Under the pieces are notes generated by a model that made no database searches, had not been told where the DNA came from, and was given only the letters and a program-made list of their open reading frames with translations. A stretch of DNA of 64,000 nt from NCBI GenBank assembly GCA_021234535.1, contig CM037838.1, positions 8,929,506 to 8,993,505 on the forward strand, read 5' to 3'. The DNA is from Stichopus chloronotus (lineage: Eukaryota > Echinodermata > Holothuroidea > Aspidochirotida > Stichopodidae). Positions within the stretch are counted from its first letter, which is position 1. Each line of letters begins with the position of its first letter. The position numbers and the translations under genes were made by a program. Shown here in pieces: positions 25,389-39,255 of this stretch.

Positions 25389-28300
25389 TTAATCCGCAGG
25401 TAGTGCGCCGCTGGAGGAACAAACCGAAAGTGTCGAGGTCAACCGACGTGGCAGATTTGGCTGCCTTAATGAGGCTGGTTGAATGCACGGAAATATACCA
25501 TCACACGAGGAAGAACTAAATAACAATAAACAAAATGATTTTTCACACAAAGTGAAAAAAACTTTTGGATGTTTTTTTTTTTCTGTAATCTGTAATCGAA
25601 AACAAGAGATAGACTTACATACTCTTACACATATCTTAAACTGCTGATTATCCGCTAAGCAACATGTGCAGGAGACAGTATAAGCTTTAACAAAAGTGAG
25701 TGGGCCCAAATTTGTGTCTTCTCACGAGGCCTCTGAAATAGGTCCTATGCTGCCATTGACACTCAGCGGTGGCCTTTGCATTATGCCTACCTCAGGTTCA
25801 AATAATACAATGTGTATCCGAATAAATATATATATATAGTTTCCGTCGGCAAGTCTGATTGTCCCAGGTACCAGGTATAGCTTAGTAACAAAAGACATGT
25901 GGAATAAGCACAGTATGCATTACTTTGATTATCAGAGTACAGGGGTGTGTTAAGTATATACTTAGACTGTTTCTTTTACATTTTTTTTAAGATAAAGACA
26001 TACAGACCCATAGGTCTATAATTATTACAGAATAGAAGTTATGAAATATTTTAATCAGGACGAGAACAAAACAACACGGAACTAAACCAATCAACATAGC
26101 TGGATATGAGTAATACAGTTAATTTTCAGGTCCATGATGGCTTTTTCTATAAATATTTAACTTGACAATTACCGCACAAGACAAAGATGAGTTTTACTTA
26201 GGTCTGTAGTATAATTGGCGCATAGTAATACATTTCACCAACAACAAAAATGGTATCGTTGTAGGTTCAATACTATCGTTAAGTCATGAAGATGTACCAT
26301 GAATACCGTTCAAGAAAATAAAATTTAATTGAACTGTCAATCACATTTGTTTCCGTCGTAGGTTTCGCCAACGTACGTTTCCTTGAACTTATAGTCGCTG
26401 CATGTACCTTTGCGCTTTAACTGTTTCATTTATTACACTAAATTTAACTGCACATTCAGTATTGCCTGCGTCTCATCTATTGCAGTTTTTCACATTCATC
26501 CTGTACAGGCGATTTGGTATTTAATTGTTTAATCTTTATCGCCTGTCACTGAGTGAAGGCATTACAGTTTGAAAGGAACTTGCTGTGCCCAGTTGCAATC
26601 GACATGCCAAAGATGACCATATATACCATCTTCGAACAGATGACAATGAAATGTCTGTAAAATGACTCCAGCGTTGTGCTAGAAATGCTAGAAATGGCCA
26701 CAGTTCGATGTAAATTTCTTCCACATATCCGCTTTAACGTACTTTACAGTGTTGAATTATTTACGTATATGGATCGATGTCATTTTAAACTTTCTTAGGC
26801 TATTACTAGTTTCAAACTAAAATTAAGTCAGACTGAACGAGTCAATGTTTTGTCTGTATACGTTCCCAAGTAATATTAAATAGATAGCTTAGTGCTATGA
26901 AAAAGTCATTCCAACATACAGATCTGCTACAGAGTGTTCTTGTTTGATTTATGAACAAATTTGAAATATTTATAATTATCAATGCAGTATCAGGTGCACG
27001 TGGTCAGTCATGTACGAACAGTTTCTGCATCATTCGAATTTACTGTAAGTGACACAGCATAAAAGAATATGTGACACAAATTTTGTAGGGTCAAAGGTGA
27101 TAAAATAAAAAAAACATATTTCAAATTGGGTCAAAGGTGATAAAATAATTCTTTTTTTAATTTTATTTTTATTTAATTTTTATTTTCTTTCTTTCAAACA
27201 GTGAATAGATGGAATATGTAATTACTGTACCTTCTTATACAAGTATTGGTAGTGTAGAATTATCTTGTCATAAAACGAAACAAACAATCAAATTGCAAAA
27301 TAACCTCTTTAAAAAGTCAAATATCTTTGACGCCCATCCCGCTTGCCCTCGCCTTCAATCTGAAAGTTATTCCTTCTCTCAGATTTTTATTGATAGCACT
27401 AATAGTGATTACCCACCATTCCAATTCCCCCCCCCCCCTCAGGCCACCCGTCCCCATCAAAATGAAAAAAGTCTTATGTCAATGATCCCAGCGAACGTTA
27501 TTCAACATTCATTTTGATCCTGAGTTAAATGAAACTATACGATACCATCACAGATAGGCTTACATTTATTCTGTCCCTGTTCCGTTCCCATGTGTAATTA
27601 GATTTGCATAAATATAGACCATTTTAAAATCCTCCTGTTTGGTCTAGCAGTGTTCGATAAAACTTTCACCGCATGCATCCTGCTATCAGGACTTATACAG
27701 CCACCCATGCTGTAGAGTTTCCTCTCTTTTCTTCATGTTATGAATTTATTTTCTTTACCAACGTACCATACAACGAACTAAAAAAATGTTCGAAAACAAT
27801 TTGAAATATGTTTATTTTTTATTATTTTGCTTGCATTTATCAGTAAAATAATTTGAAATGCAAAAAAAAAACTTGCTTGCATACCGTCCGTTCATTGCTT
27901 GACTGCAGAAGGTAACGGTGTGTAACCCATGTTTTACAAAAAAGGAGGAAGCATGTAATAAAAGACTGTACGGCTCATTGAATGAAAAGATGACCCCGTA
28001 AAGAGTGTTCATTTCTATAGCTGTGTTGACGTCACACGAGCGGCGTATTCAACAATAGCGTGTTATCCTTGCACTCTATCATGTTCACACTGTGTGGTAT
28101 ACATCGAAAAGTGTAAAGTCCCCGTGAACGATGTAACTAAAAGACGGACTTCAAACCGTCGTGTCGGGAGCCAAGTGAGAAGTAAATATATTTGATCTCG
28201 GTAACAAGTAAAACGGATTCTATAATTCTTTACACGAACTTCCATAATTCCCCACGTAAACCTACACATCCGACCTATCAAACAGACTAAACTTGAATCA

Positions 28301-30599
28301 GTTTGAAACGAATCGTTTAACTCAAAGCACCATATGTTCACCATATGATGATTACTAAGGCCTATATATGTTAATCAACAACACAAAATATGTTATGGCT
28401 AATCTTCACGGTTTATCCTTCCGAATCTATACAGCAAGGGCTTGAAATAAGTCAATTGTACTATCTTTGTTCGTTATTTACAATACAAAGCGAAGTTTTG
28501 AGAATATGAGGATATTGACTGAATTGCACATGGCCGTCTAGTATTAGGTTACCGGTACCTGTAACTGGAAGCATAGGAATGCTATTTTGAACACACATTT
28601 AGGGCCGGTACCAGAAGAGACTAAATATTATGGCCTCTTAATTGAGTTCTTTGGTGTCAGGATTCTCCAAATGTAGGCCATAATAAATTAACATTGCCTC
28701 TAATAATGACTGAGTCTACCGCGAACCTTGGAGGTCTATCATTATCAATGCATGAGCTCTAGCGGAATCAGTGGAGGCTAATTATGTATTGGGGGAAGGA
28801 AACTTTATAGATATGCAATGAGGAGGGTAGTATGACGTACGGAAATCAGAGCATGCTCGTATCGACTGTTCCTGGTTTAGAATAGATAAGGTCGACAGTC
28901 ATTTGATTATCATGCAGCTCAACGAACCCACGGATTAAGAAAAAGTAAGGCAGTCACATATAGACTTTTTTCACCGACCTCTCTGCGCTATGCGTCTATT
29001 TTGAAAACCAGGCGTATATTGTACAACAACTGGAACTTAGGCCGACGTGCCCGCATATCGATAACACACTTTCTGCGCATGTGCAGTGACTGCCAGTATT
29101 CCAAATTAAAACACAATGACGTCACGTGAAAATCCTCCGTAGTAGACCATATCTGGGAGGTCGTAATGATCTTTTTAAGTGGACTTTTTTTTATCTAGGG
29201 CTACTTCAATTTTACTTCACAAATGATATCAACACGTAAAGAACATTGATACATATACCAAAAGCTCAAGATATCATTTGAGGGTAACTAGAAGACAGAC
29301 AGACTGGTATATCAAGCTAGCGACCCTAGAAAAAAAAAAACTCGACATCAAGGAAAGAGAAAAGAGAAGAAAAAGCACTTCTAAAAACATACCATAGTGT
29401 GGAGTTTCACCGCACAATTTATAAATTAAAGTTGTAAATGATGAAATACTTGATTCTAGTTTGGAACAGTTTTGGTGAACTTGAATTCTGAATGTAAGAA
29501 GGTATAACTTGCCACAGTCTACTGTAATAGTCAAACATAATCTTTTACCATGTCGTGTGATGTGATGAGAAACAGTAAAATGATTTCTGTAACGAGTATA
29601 TCACAGTCCTTCGCCTATTTAGATCAAAGTTCAGTTGGGGAAAAATGGCCCGTAGAAATTTGCAGGGGACACCACAGGCTATTGTTTACACGTAATTTAA
29701 TTGGCAGATAGAGCGAAAACTGATGTCACGGAAACGGCCTCACTGATTAGGTTCACAAATATTCTGTCATACTATTCCTCAAATGTTGCTGGTAAATGGT
29801 CAAATTGAGAGATTCTGGAAATCATTGAAATGAGGACAAAAATTATTGGTTAATGAATAATCAGAATCACTTAGTGCTAATTTTCTGTGATTAGTCACTT
29901 TTTACCATGACGCACTATAAGCACAAGCAACCAATGTACATAAAAAAAAATGCAGCATCTCACAATTTGAGTAGGAGAAAGGATAGATACATGAACAGTG
30001 AATTGGCATGGAATGGTTTCCTTCAAGCGTGTCTCAGAATAAATAACATCAGCTCAATGAACCTGCAAAGTTAACATAAATAAGTTACACTCGCGATACT
30101 GCAGGCAGCTGCTTCTTGGGACGGTACCCTGACTTACCAAATGACAACTGCGGTAATTTTGTGGATCGAAGTACGGCTTAGGGAACTGATTCTTTTGAGG
30201 TACCATAAATTTCAACTGCATGGCGGATTTTGTTGGAGTAATTAAGGCATGTCTGTGAGACAGTTTTCTTTGGGAGCAAGCCCTTCATCATTTCACGAAA
30301 AAAAATACCACATACTTGACCACTGAGAGAATTACAAAGACTTTTTGGTGAGAGAATATAGTCAGTGTATACACCTGGGACAAATAGACGTATTGATTGT
30401 GCTGCTGAAACTATCATGGCATTAGCGAACTTATAATGGAAATGTTTGCTTCGTGTTAAGTGGTGATGGTACTAGTTTTAAGAAGGTGCGGTAAAGAGCC
30501 AGCTTAATCGAGTCAAACCGGCCATGAAGTTTACGGTATGTTCGAACACCCTTTTTACTTAAGTTGGAACAATTAGAATAGGAATATCAGATAGGAAGA
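25389..30599. other. Non-coding stretch, about 5.2 kb
   Basis: The start (25395-25490) is more GC-rich than its surroundings, with a plus-strand frame open for about 25 codons, but nothing identifies it as an exon. GGGTCAAAGGTGATAAAATA is directly repeated at 27088-27107 and 27128-27147 with a 40-bp period. A 12-base C run lies at 27427-27438. TGACGTCA occurs at 28027-28034 and 29117-29124. No gene is supported. Confidence 0.45.
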
Positions 30600-30847
30600 T
30601 TCTTCGCGGTATCATCGGCACTTGACGTGCATACTGGAATCAGCACTGACTAACGCATTGATGTAAATTAGAAGTAGTAAAGATCCAAGAACGGAACCTT
30701 CAAGGGCGAACTGTATCTGAATAACCTTGCAGAGAATATGTGGTTGATAAATACACATGTTTGCGACTTTTTTAAATGCTGGGGGGTTTCCCACAATACC
30801 ATATTAAACTTGAGCAGTAAAATGGAAGGATTCATAATGCTAAACCC
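30600..30847 (-). mobile_element. Reverse-transcriptase relic of a LINE
   Basis: Minus-strand fragments in several frames follow the order of a non-LTR retrotransposon reverse-transcriptase palm domain. GFSIMNPSILLLKF (near 30847) resembles the usual AFDTVNH-x-ILL block. SQTCVFINHIFSARLF resembles the R-T-Q-Y-V block. GSVLGSLLLLIYIN (starting about 30698) matches the G-S-V-L-G-P-L-L-F-L-I-Y-I-N-D signature. ADDT (30608-30619) matches the catalytic F/Y-A-D-D box. At least two frameshifts separate these blocks, and the first conserved aspartate of the signature is now alanine. It is 5' and 3' truncated and dead. Family assignment within the Jockey/CR1-like LINEs is not possible by eye. Confidence 0.85.
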
Positions 30848-33385
30848 CTTCTCAAGACGCAGGATGTAAGCCAATTAGCCAAATACATTTTACCGCCATC
30901 ACGTTGTGGGCTATAGTTCACTATTTCAAGTAACTCCCTACACCAAGTTGGTTAATCGTAAAAACAATTATTATCATATTATCTAAGACATAGTGGAATA
31001 CGTGTGGCACTAGTGCAGTGAGATAATTGTAGATGGGCCTACGTCTAGCGAGATACGATATCGCTCTAAGAAACAAGTTGATTTTTCTTTCTGTGTGCAA
31101 CACCTCATAACATCCCTGTTGATATTTTCTCAACATGGCACAATATGATTGGTGGGAATAGGCCTACCCTAACTTCAACGAAATAACTTAGGCGTACAAC
31201 TTTGACAAAGAAGCTGGTATCTTCAACAAGCACCCCCTTGTCATTTGGTACGTACTGCTAAGTCATTTATGTTACTAATAATATCGGTTTGTGGAAGATA
31301 ACTAATCTTTACAGCGGATTTGAATGACATGAAAATGATCAATAAAGGGTCATTACAAACAACAACAATGCTGAACGTGTCATGAGGCGTTGCCTACACA
31401 TACAAATTGCACACTGTATCAGAACAATTCATCCGCCGGTGAGTCGCCGTTATTGACAGATCGTGAATACGTTACAGTCGTATGTACAGAGGTCAAATAC
31501 AGAGTTGCTCAGCAAACTGCAGTGGGTTACGTATTCGGTTCAAATTTGCTATACTACACTGAGTGGGTGCTACAGTAGGCTTACGGCACGGCATTACTCT
31601 TCTCGATAAAAAGATTGTTGTCCTGTACAAGATATTTAATTTGAGAATCGAAACAATGAACTATGTGGGGCAAATGTAAACCATTGACAAAAAAGCATTG
31701 TATTGCCAGATACAGGTATGTTTCAATTGCTTTTGTGAAGATGATGGCAACGTAACAGGATTTTTATGTGCGCATGTGCAATGACAGCGTCGTAATTCAG
31801 TCATGTGTAGTAAGGTAGGGATACCTAGCAAGTTCCACACATCTAGAATCGGCAGAAAATAGTTTCAAGTATCACTGAACTTGCTGTGGTACCTTCTTGA
31901 TAACTTCAACATGAATATTGCTTTGATAAATGTCTTCAGTATATTAGGCCTATATCTTCTCGAAAAATGGCATTTAATACTGTCTCATCCTTGAATTGTC
32001 GCTGCAATCATAAGAAATATTAGCATGACTATAACTAATTCCTTGGAAAGAAAAAAAAAAACAATTTGCCATAGTTTCTCTGCAAGATATTTCACATAGA
32101 CATTTTAATGATTTGTATTTAAAATCAATATTATAAAATGTAATCGAAAGAATGTTATTATTGTATCACTGATCCGTACCGTTGGTTCAATATCAGTGAC
32201 CGAAATCGTTGTATGTCGTTCAGTTTCAGCAGTTCATTTATTTATTTCACTTTGATACTTCTAAAACACAAAATACAAATACAATGTATTGGCTATTGAA
32301 GATAAGGCACATACGCTGGAGAAAACTAAGGTAATATGACATTGTTAACCATACCCATAGCTGCTATTGGTTTTCGTTGCAAATAGGCCTGTACGTTTGA
32401 CCTCCCTGGTTTGACATATAAGGTATGGTGGAAATGTCAACAAGTCACTTCGTCATCACATACTCAAAGATGTAGGCCTAAACTTCAACCACAAAGATTA
32501 CGAAATAATTATCTTGGTCGAGAGTTTTTTTTTTCTTTTTATTTTAAGTGTCGTTAAGTTTTTCCAACTTGAGTTTTTCCTCTAACCTGTTAATAGTTAT
32601 GCATTCGGTCACGATATGAAATACTACCTTAATCGTGAAAAGTTCGAAAAAAATAATTCCCAAGGCACTGTGAGGTACCGTATGCAACGTACAAAATTAT
32701 TAGACTTCTACTACATTCACTGTAAAAAAATGTCTGTAAATTTACAGAAAATAAAACAAACAAATAAGAATTAACTAATTACCAGAACATTTCTGCATTC
32801 CTTTCGTATTTCTTTACGTTATTCTCTGCAAAGTCACAATTTGCATTTGTAACAGTGTAGCTAGGCTTCCTCTTTCGTGAATTTGTAGTGAGTTCATGGT
32901 TGATCTTTTCCAATTACATTTTTGGGCAAACTGTCGGTTCCTTGTAACAAACAAAGCGCACATGCCTATCCAACTGCTGTATTTGTTTATCAGTTTATTC
33001 GTTTGTACTTGTGCCGGTATAATGCCCCCATGACTGTAGGCCGCTCTCCTATGCAGTTCCGTCGTCAACAAGTCTTAACTGCAGTCAAACTTCCACTGAA
33101 GTCACAAAAGTTTGCCCAAGGATTGCATGCACTCCTAATTTATCAGGCCCGTGTGCAGCTTTTTCAGTGGGGTGTCGATGTTACCACAAGTGGAACAGTT
33201 TACCAGAAAATTATGGCCAACAAATTGAAACTCATTACATATGCTGCTACCGTAGGCCTACTCAGAGGCTAAGCGGGACTCCAGATCTTGTGGGGGCATT
33301 CTTAAAGGAAGGCATTAACACGCTTAGATGACACCAGAGAGTCGGGCAGACCATTCCACTCATCCACAACTCTTTGTGAGAAGAA
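30848..33385. other. Non-coding stretch
   Basis: A plus frame of 116 codons (32922-33272) is the longest and has no recognisable motif. Four TAGGCCTA octamers lie here (31159-31166, 31945-31952, 32473-32480, 33253-33260). No repeat similarity to other parts of the window was noticed. Confidence 0.45.
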
Positions 33386-33924
33386 TTAAAGGAGAAGGCA
33401 AGTCAGGACTTTTGACAATGTTAAATGAGAGACTAACATATGGTGAACAACATTACCAAATTTCAGTTAAATACGTTGCTTACTTTGCAAGATATTGCAA
33501 TTTGAATATTCATAAAAAAATATCAGGAAGCTGCCATTTTGATATTGTGATGACATCACCAGACCACATGTGATTGAAAAGTTTTTGTTTTTCTTTATAT
33601 TTCATTGTCAATAAATTTTAACAGTCATGCATAGACTCAAGTCATAGTATTAATGATTTGATTATTGCATGATACACCTCAGTAATTCAACGCAAAATGT
33701 GTATAAGTGTGTTTCGGATTGATAGAAATAATAGGTAAAGAATATAAAGAAATGCATTAAAATTTTTGCTATCAGTGGTTATGTGACATCATTATTCTCT
33801 GAATTTCAAAAGTATGTAACTTGGATAGGAAACAATTCTCTGAAATGAAACTTTGAGAATATGTTTGTCAAACACTTCAACTTCATTTTGATGAATATAT
33901 TACCAGGGTTTCCTTCTCCTTTAA
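33386..33924. mobile_element. Inverted-repeat element, family B
   Basis: A 539-bp segment that starts TTAAAGGAGAAGGCAAG and ends with CTTCTCCTTTAA, whose reverse complement is TTAAAGGAGAAGGAAAC. This gives a 13-base perfect terminal inverted repeat. The interior is AT-rich, holds TGATGACATCACC near its middle, and has only a short frame of 81 codons spanning the left end. There is no transposase, so it is probably a non-autonomous DNA transposon. The shared TTAAAGG start with family A suggests related transposition machinery, but the interiors are unrelated. Confidence 0.65.
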
Positions 33925-35130
33925 GTATTTCCTAACATCCAGCGTACAAAGCATCTTTTGGAGCTCAACTTCTGTGAGCAAGAGAACTCCTTGAATTAGA
34001 CTGCTGGAACAAATCATTGAAAACTAAATTCTCAACACCATGAACAACACTTGAAGCAGATCACCCCGAAGACGTACAAGCTCAAGGGATGTAATATTAC
34101 TAAGTATATTTAATCTTTAACCAACACCCCTCGTGGAACCAATCAGTCTAGGATTTCTGTCCTGAACTTTTTCCAAAATAAATTTGTCTTTAGACTGAGA
34201 AACAAGGATTCCCAGCATGCACAGCATACACTCCTAGATGGTACCCTAATCAACTGTCTGTGGAGTCTCGCAACAATATCCTTATGAAGAAATTAGGTTC
34301 CATCTTCTAGAATTTGGGTCCTTTTCTTAGCCGCCTCTGCACGCTGCCTTAAATGTTTCATAGAGGAATCTACAAAAAATATCAACTTCCACTTCTTGGA
34401 TATTAATACCACCGACACCAGTAAGCGACTATGGGGACCTTGTCGAAGCACGAAGCTCACTAGTCAACTGAGGGATTTCTGGCTTTATTTAATACAAAAA
34501 TTGTAATGAAGATGTGTAAAAATGCGTGCTCACTATAAATCGCATATTTTGGTGTACATAGTTCACCTATAGAATTGTTAACAATAGTAGTTGCCATAGA
34601 CACACCTTCACTGCTCGAGTTTGAGGATCATGTTTGTGTCTTTGTTTGAAAATCTATGACGCCATGGGTAAGTAACGCCACGAGTGATTCTTTGACACGT
34701 TGATTGTGTGTATAAGAGATTCATATGGCAGCGGTCACTGAAAACTGTGTGCATCGCGCTTGTAAGGTGGTTAGTTACAAGCATGCACGCATTCTCAAAA
34801 CGAATACGTGTGGATGGTGCAGATGAGAAAATGAAGTTACTGCTGCAATTTTCGCTCAGACCTTTAAAACACTTTCAAATCTGAAGCAATTCTCTTCATT
34901 CTTTGATGTAAGTTTAACGTTCAGATGGAAACGCCTGTGAAGTCTCATACGAACGGGATAAGCAACTTTCTCCGAGTGCACTTCTGGCGGCTTGTTACGG
35001 TGTTGTTACCATGCATATTCGTGCACGTTCGTACCCATTTGACCTACGATATCAGATCTTTATAATAGTGGGCCTATTATAATACCATGAACTCTACCAA
35101 CGTTCAACTGGGTTTATGTTTCTAAAAAGG

Positions 35131-35171
35131 TATTCATATAAACCCATATAAAAAAGTATTCATATAAACCC
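35131..35171 (+). repeat. Short direct repeat TATTCATATAAACCC
   Basis: The 15-mer TATTCATATAAACCC at 35131-35145 recurs exactly at 35157-35171, a period of 26 bp. Two copies only. Confidence 0.75.
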
Positions 35172-35250
35172 GCGGTGCAGAGCCAAGGATACTTCGCATG
35201 CTTCATATCGTTGAGGAATAACATGAATATGAAAAAAAGGCAATATACGA

Positions 35251-35345
35251 CTTTGTGACAGGTGATCTTTCCCCTACTTTCTCTTCCCTGAAAACACTGA
35301 CATAGAACAAAGATAGATTACCAGGCGATTGCAAAAAAGTACAAA
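35251..35345 (+). repeat. Dispersed repeat family D, copy 2
   Basis: Second copy of the 1543-1632 repeat in the same orientation, with matching blocks CTTTGTGACAGGTGA, CCTACTTTCTCTTCC, AACACTGACA and TTACCAGGCGATTGCAAA. A small insertion of A residues occurs near its 3' side. Confidence 0.65.
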
Positions 35346-38300
35346 AAGGGTATATTCTTCACAGCAGACACTGCAAACCCCAAACAAATATCTTGTTGAA
35401 GATGATGTATTATTTTGGAGAAGATCTGAAAATTTTGAAATTATCTGAAGAAATCACTTGACGAGAAAGATTTTCGAGTTGTCTCTATGTGAGAAGTTTT
35501 CATGTAAAACCATAATGGCAAATTAGAGGCAAAAAGCTTTTGTTGTTCTGTGAGACTATTTAATCTTGAAATGTTATACCAGTGAACATAGTATGGTTTG
35601 GGTTTTAGGACTATTTTACATAGAGCTAAAAATGTTCTGAAAATGAAAGTCAGACTTCTTAAAGTATCATTATAATTGTTTTTAAAGCAGTTGGGATCAT
35701 AAAGAAGTACATCGGATATCCAGTTAGTTGGCCTTTTATGACATCACGGAAATTTTCCATAATGCAACACGCCACTGTGAACGGAACATGCATATGAGAT
35801 GTGGCTTTCACCGATAAAAACCGGAACTTGAAGAAAATGGCTTCATTTAGTAAATGCCATTCTTCTTCTTCTTTTTTTTTTTTGGTTGTTGCAATAAATT
35901 CCTTTTAAGAATGGAAACTACAATTGAAGAGAAGTGGTGGACTTCTAACTGTGATTTCTGCCCACTGCAAGACTTTTAATTCGCAAGTTGCTGCCAGAGA
36001 CACATTAACACAAACACGGTGTTAGTTCAGCCTCCCCGATCACAACAACAACATCAATTAGTCAAACCAGAGCCGATGCTGGCTATCGCATGCAAACTGT
36101 ATACTTCCTTGTTTGAGGCGGAAGTTGTTCGAGCATTATCGAAACCTGACTACAACTAACATGAGGCTCTGCGACGGTATACACCGTACACTCACCATAC
36201 GGTAACACATGAACGTTATGGCAGAGTGTGATTTAAGCTAATTTGTATTCAGCATGTGATTTGGGTTTATTTGATTTCGAAAGATTTTTAATCGGATGAA
36301 TTTCAGCACGTTTACTTTCATTCGAACTTCTTTGATATTCTTCAAACTTTCGAAAATAGTACCATATATGCATGGAACCGCAGAGCTTGCTTATCATTAC
36401 GCTGACAAAATTAGGCAAGTTAATGTTTGAATATACCCTATAGCATCGTATGTATCAGCTTAAAGTGATTTCAATGTTGTTTTTTACTTTATCGTCTTTT
36501 CTTTAATTCTATAGGTGACAAAAGAAGAATTTGTTTTGATGATATTAACATTTTCTTTTTTACGATCAACCTCTTATAAATAATCATTATGTACAATGCA
36601 TCGGAGGGATGGAAGTTTGGTTTTACTTTACAACGTATGGTAAAAAGTCACTGACCGACTTCTAACATGAATAAAAAAATAAGAAGATGTGTACCGTACT
36701 ATAACAAGACAGCACCAAACTTAATAATAACGTTTGGAAGAAAATCAGATAAAAAAAATACAAGATCAATAGTTACGCCCAATAAGATAGTTTGATCTTG
36801 TTTACAACACGATATCAAAGGCTTGTTGATAATTTATCATAATTTGAAAACAATCAGGGTTTCGTTCAATTTTCTTTTTCTTTTTTCCTCTTGAAAAATA
36901 TTGTCCTATACACCAACGAACCATGTGCTCTTTTATTTAATTGCCATAATATAATACGTATGATTCACGGTCTCAAAAAGATTGTCATCAATGTAACTGA
37001 TAACATTTTCTCTTTTTTTTTTATTTGTTTCATGTAGCGGTCATTTATTACTGTATGCAAGTCCTTTCACGAGGTGGAGAAATTGATGATCAAGCGAAGA
37101 TTCAGAGATGAAAACTATAGAATAAAGCGATAATGACAGAAACATAAACTAAACCTGCAAGAGGAAAATGTACATTTCCTTCATGAGTCAAACTTCAATC
37201 GTCTTTAAGTTTCTCATTGTGATTTTGATGGTAAACGATTCCTAGACACTCACTGAACGCATGGATTCAAACGAACGCAAATATGTCCGTTGTACGCACG
37301 GTACTACTTACAGTTAAAACTGTTCTCCATTTGGGGTCTTTGTTGTTAATTTCCTCACATTTTTTTAACAAAACTTATTTAAAAGAACGTGTCATTTGTT
37401 TAGATACAGAATGAAATAAAAGGTGTTGCTTGTATGCCACGTCACCTAAAAACTGGTAACTCTATTCCACATTTAGAAGAAATGAACCCTTGACTGATGA
37501 TGAGAACCAGATCAACCCACAGATTATCATTCCTTAACATTCACACACATTTCACAGCCCCCACCTTTACCCACTCCCACTCCCCCATTTCAGTAAGTGT
37601 TGTCGATGAACGTTGCTAGCAATGCTACACATGGCATCGTATTGTCATTTACCAACAAATAAAGACCCCTTTAATTATTTTATAACATACATAAATCAAT
37701 TAAAGGAGACTTCATAACAGTATTGATCATGGCACTGATATTTATACTTTGCGTTCAAGTCAATGAAGGTCCAAAGGTTTATTTTGTTTTTCTGATTAGA
37801 AAACATAGCGAAGTTAACTTAAATTGTGTTAAGCAAACAAACATTGTCGAGAAATAGCTGCGATTACAACATGAAAAATTGTTTTTTTTTTGTAAGGGAA
37901 CGGGAGGGCATTTGTTAATTGGATAGTTTCTAAAATGGCCAAAGGAAAATAAATCCATTGAGCAATCTGAGGAATCTGCAGATAATGTTGAGTATTCCCG
38001 ATACGTCAAAATAGTCTAAAGGGTTGATTTACCAGTTGTTACTTCGAGCTTGCCAATTGAAGCAAGAAGTTGACGTCATCACTGCTGACCAAATCAACAC
38101 AACAGCGTGTTATAAGAATTATATAAATTTACGACGAACAATATATATTTTTTCTTTCGTAGTTCATTGAATCTGAAAAGTCATAAAAATGATCATGCAA
38201 TGTCGCCTTATTTACCAATTGATTACATCTGACCCATAAATTTGGCATTGAAACTTATTCAAACGCTTTTGTTTTCATTTTAATCGCTGATCAGCATCAT

Positions 38301-38956
38301 TTACAAGTCTTCCTGTTTAAAGTTTGTTTTTTTTATTCCGCTTAACAGTTTCGTATTTCATGATCCATCAGTGACCACAATTCAATAATACAGTTAACTG
38401 TTAATTGTTGATAGTATGTAAGTGCGTCACGATTGTGCTGATATTGTCTATTTGTTTGTTTCCTACCTCATTTCTTTGTCATCACTCCTTCGTCGATTAT
38501 AACTATTTTCCCTTGTCATTTCTAAATGTAAAGGGGCCAGATGATCACAGCTTTGCGTATTCCTGGCTCTCCTACCCATCAGTTACTCAGTTACCTTTCT
38601 TTTGCTTGCTTTGACCTCTCAAGTAAATTGTTATATATTTGTTGTATTATCGTTATATCTCTAACATTATTTGATGATTGTAAAGTAATTGAAATTGACA
38701 TATACCAGAGAGTACATGATTGTAGTTTTCAGTCTATGGCAAGTTCTATCTCCCACACTGAGTCGCCTTAATTGTTTTGAGTATATATACGTCACAGAAC
38801 AATAAATTCAAACTACTTAGATCAACGGTATATCTGGAATACTTCTCTATAACAGAAAATCATCATGATTTTATGTGACAATTCTATCATATGTCAAACC
38901 ACATGTGTTTTACAGTTTCGGAAGTTTGTATATCAAAGCAACAAAATGTACTTGCA

Positions 38957-39190
38957 TTAAAGGGAAATTGTTTTTTTTCTTTTACAGATATTTATAAATG
39001 GAAACGAAATGATAGCTTATTCCTTTTCAAGAAATAGGTTTCCCACAGATGTAATTTAATTATTTGTTGCTCAGTAGTAATTTGTTCACCCAAACTTAAA
39101 AAGAAATCAAAATGATGTATCTTTCATCAATCTTCTTATGCATGATATTTTGGGAAGATGAAGCTTTTGCAGTTGTTTATTGATGAGTCT
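38957..39190 (-). mobile_element. Inverted-repeat transposon, family A copy 3 (inverted, truncated)
   Basis: Starts TTAAAGGGAAATTG, the reverse complement of a family A right end, and continues in minus orientation relative to 62592-62937. Shared blocks are CTTTTCAAGAAATA, CCCACAGAT, TTATTTGTTGCTCA, TAATTTGTTCACCCAAACTT and AGCTTTTGCA. The far terminal repeat is not recognisable. Similarity fades into the 33-bp tandem duplication that follows. The 126-codon minus-strand frame at 39107-39487, the longest in the window, overlaps this transposon and is not a gene. Confidence 0.7.
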
Positions 39191-39255
39191 GAATGACTTA
39201 ACCAGGGATTTGTTGTGAGAAGTGAATGACTTAACCAGGGATTTGTTGTGAGAAC
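39191..39255 (+). repeat. 33-bp tandem duplication at the edge of family A copy 3
   Basis: GAATGACTTAACCAGGGATT followed by TGTTGTGAGAA is present at 39191 and again at 39224, with essentially no divergence. It produces an 11-residue repeat in the overlapping minus-strand frame. Near-perfect identity indicates a recent event. Confidence 0.9.

Larger units (their letters stand above)
33925..38956. other. Non-coding stretch, about 5 kb
   Basis: No gene-like frame: the longest are about 60-76 codons. Contains repeat family D copy 2, a short direct repeat (35131-35171) and a TGACGTCA at 38071-38078. T runs of 8-15 bases are common. Confidence 0.5.

Noticed and set aside
25389..25500. GC-richer patch considered as a first exon
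   Set aside because: Only about 25 open codons, no clear start, donor site or homology.
32922..33272. 116-codon plus-strand frame
   Set aside because: No motif, no splice or promoter context, and a length compatible with chance over 64 kb of both strands.
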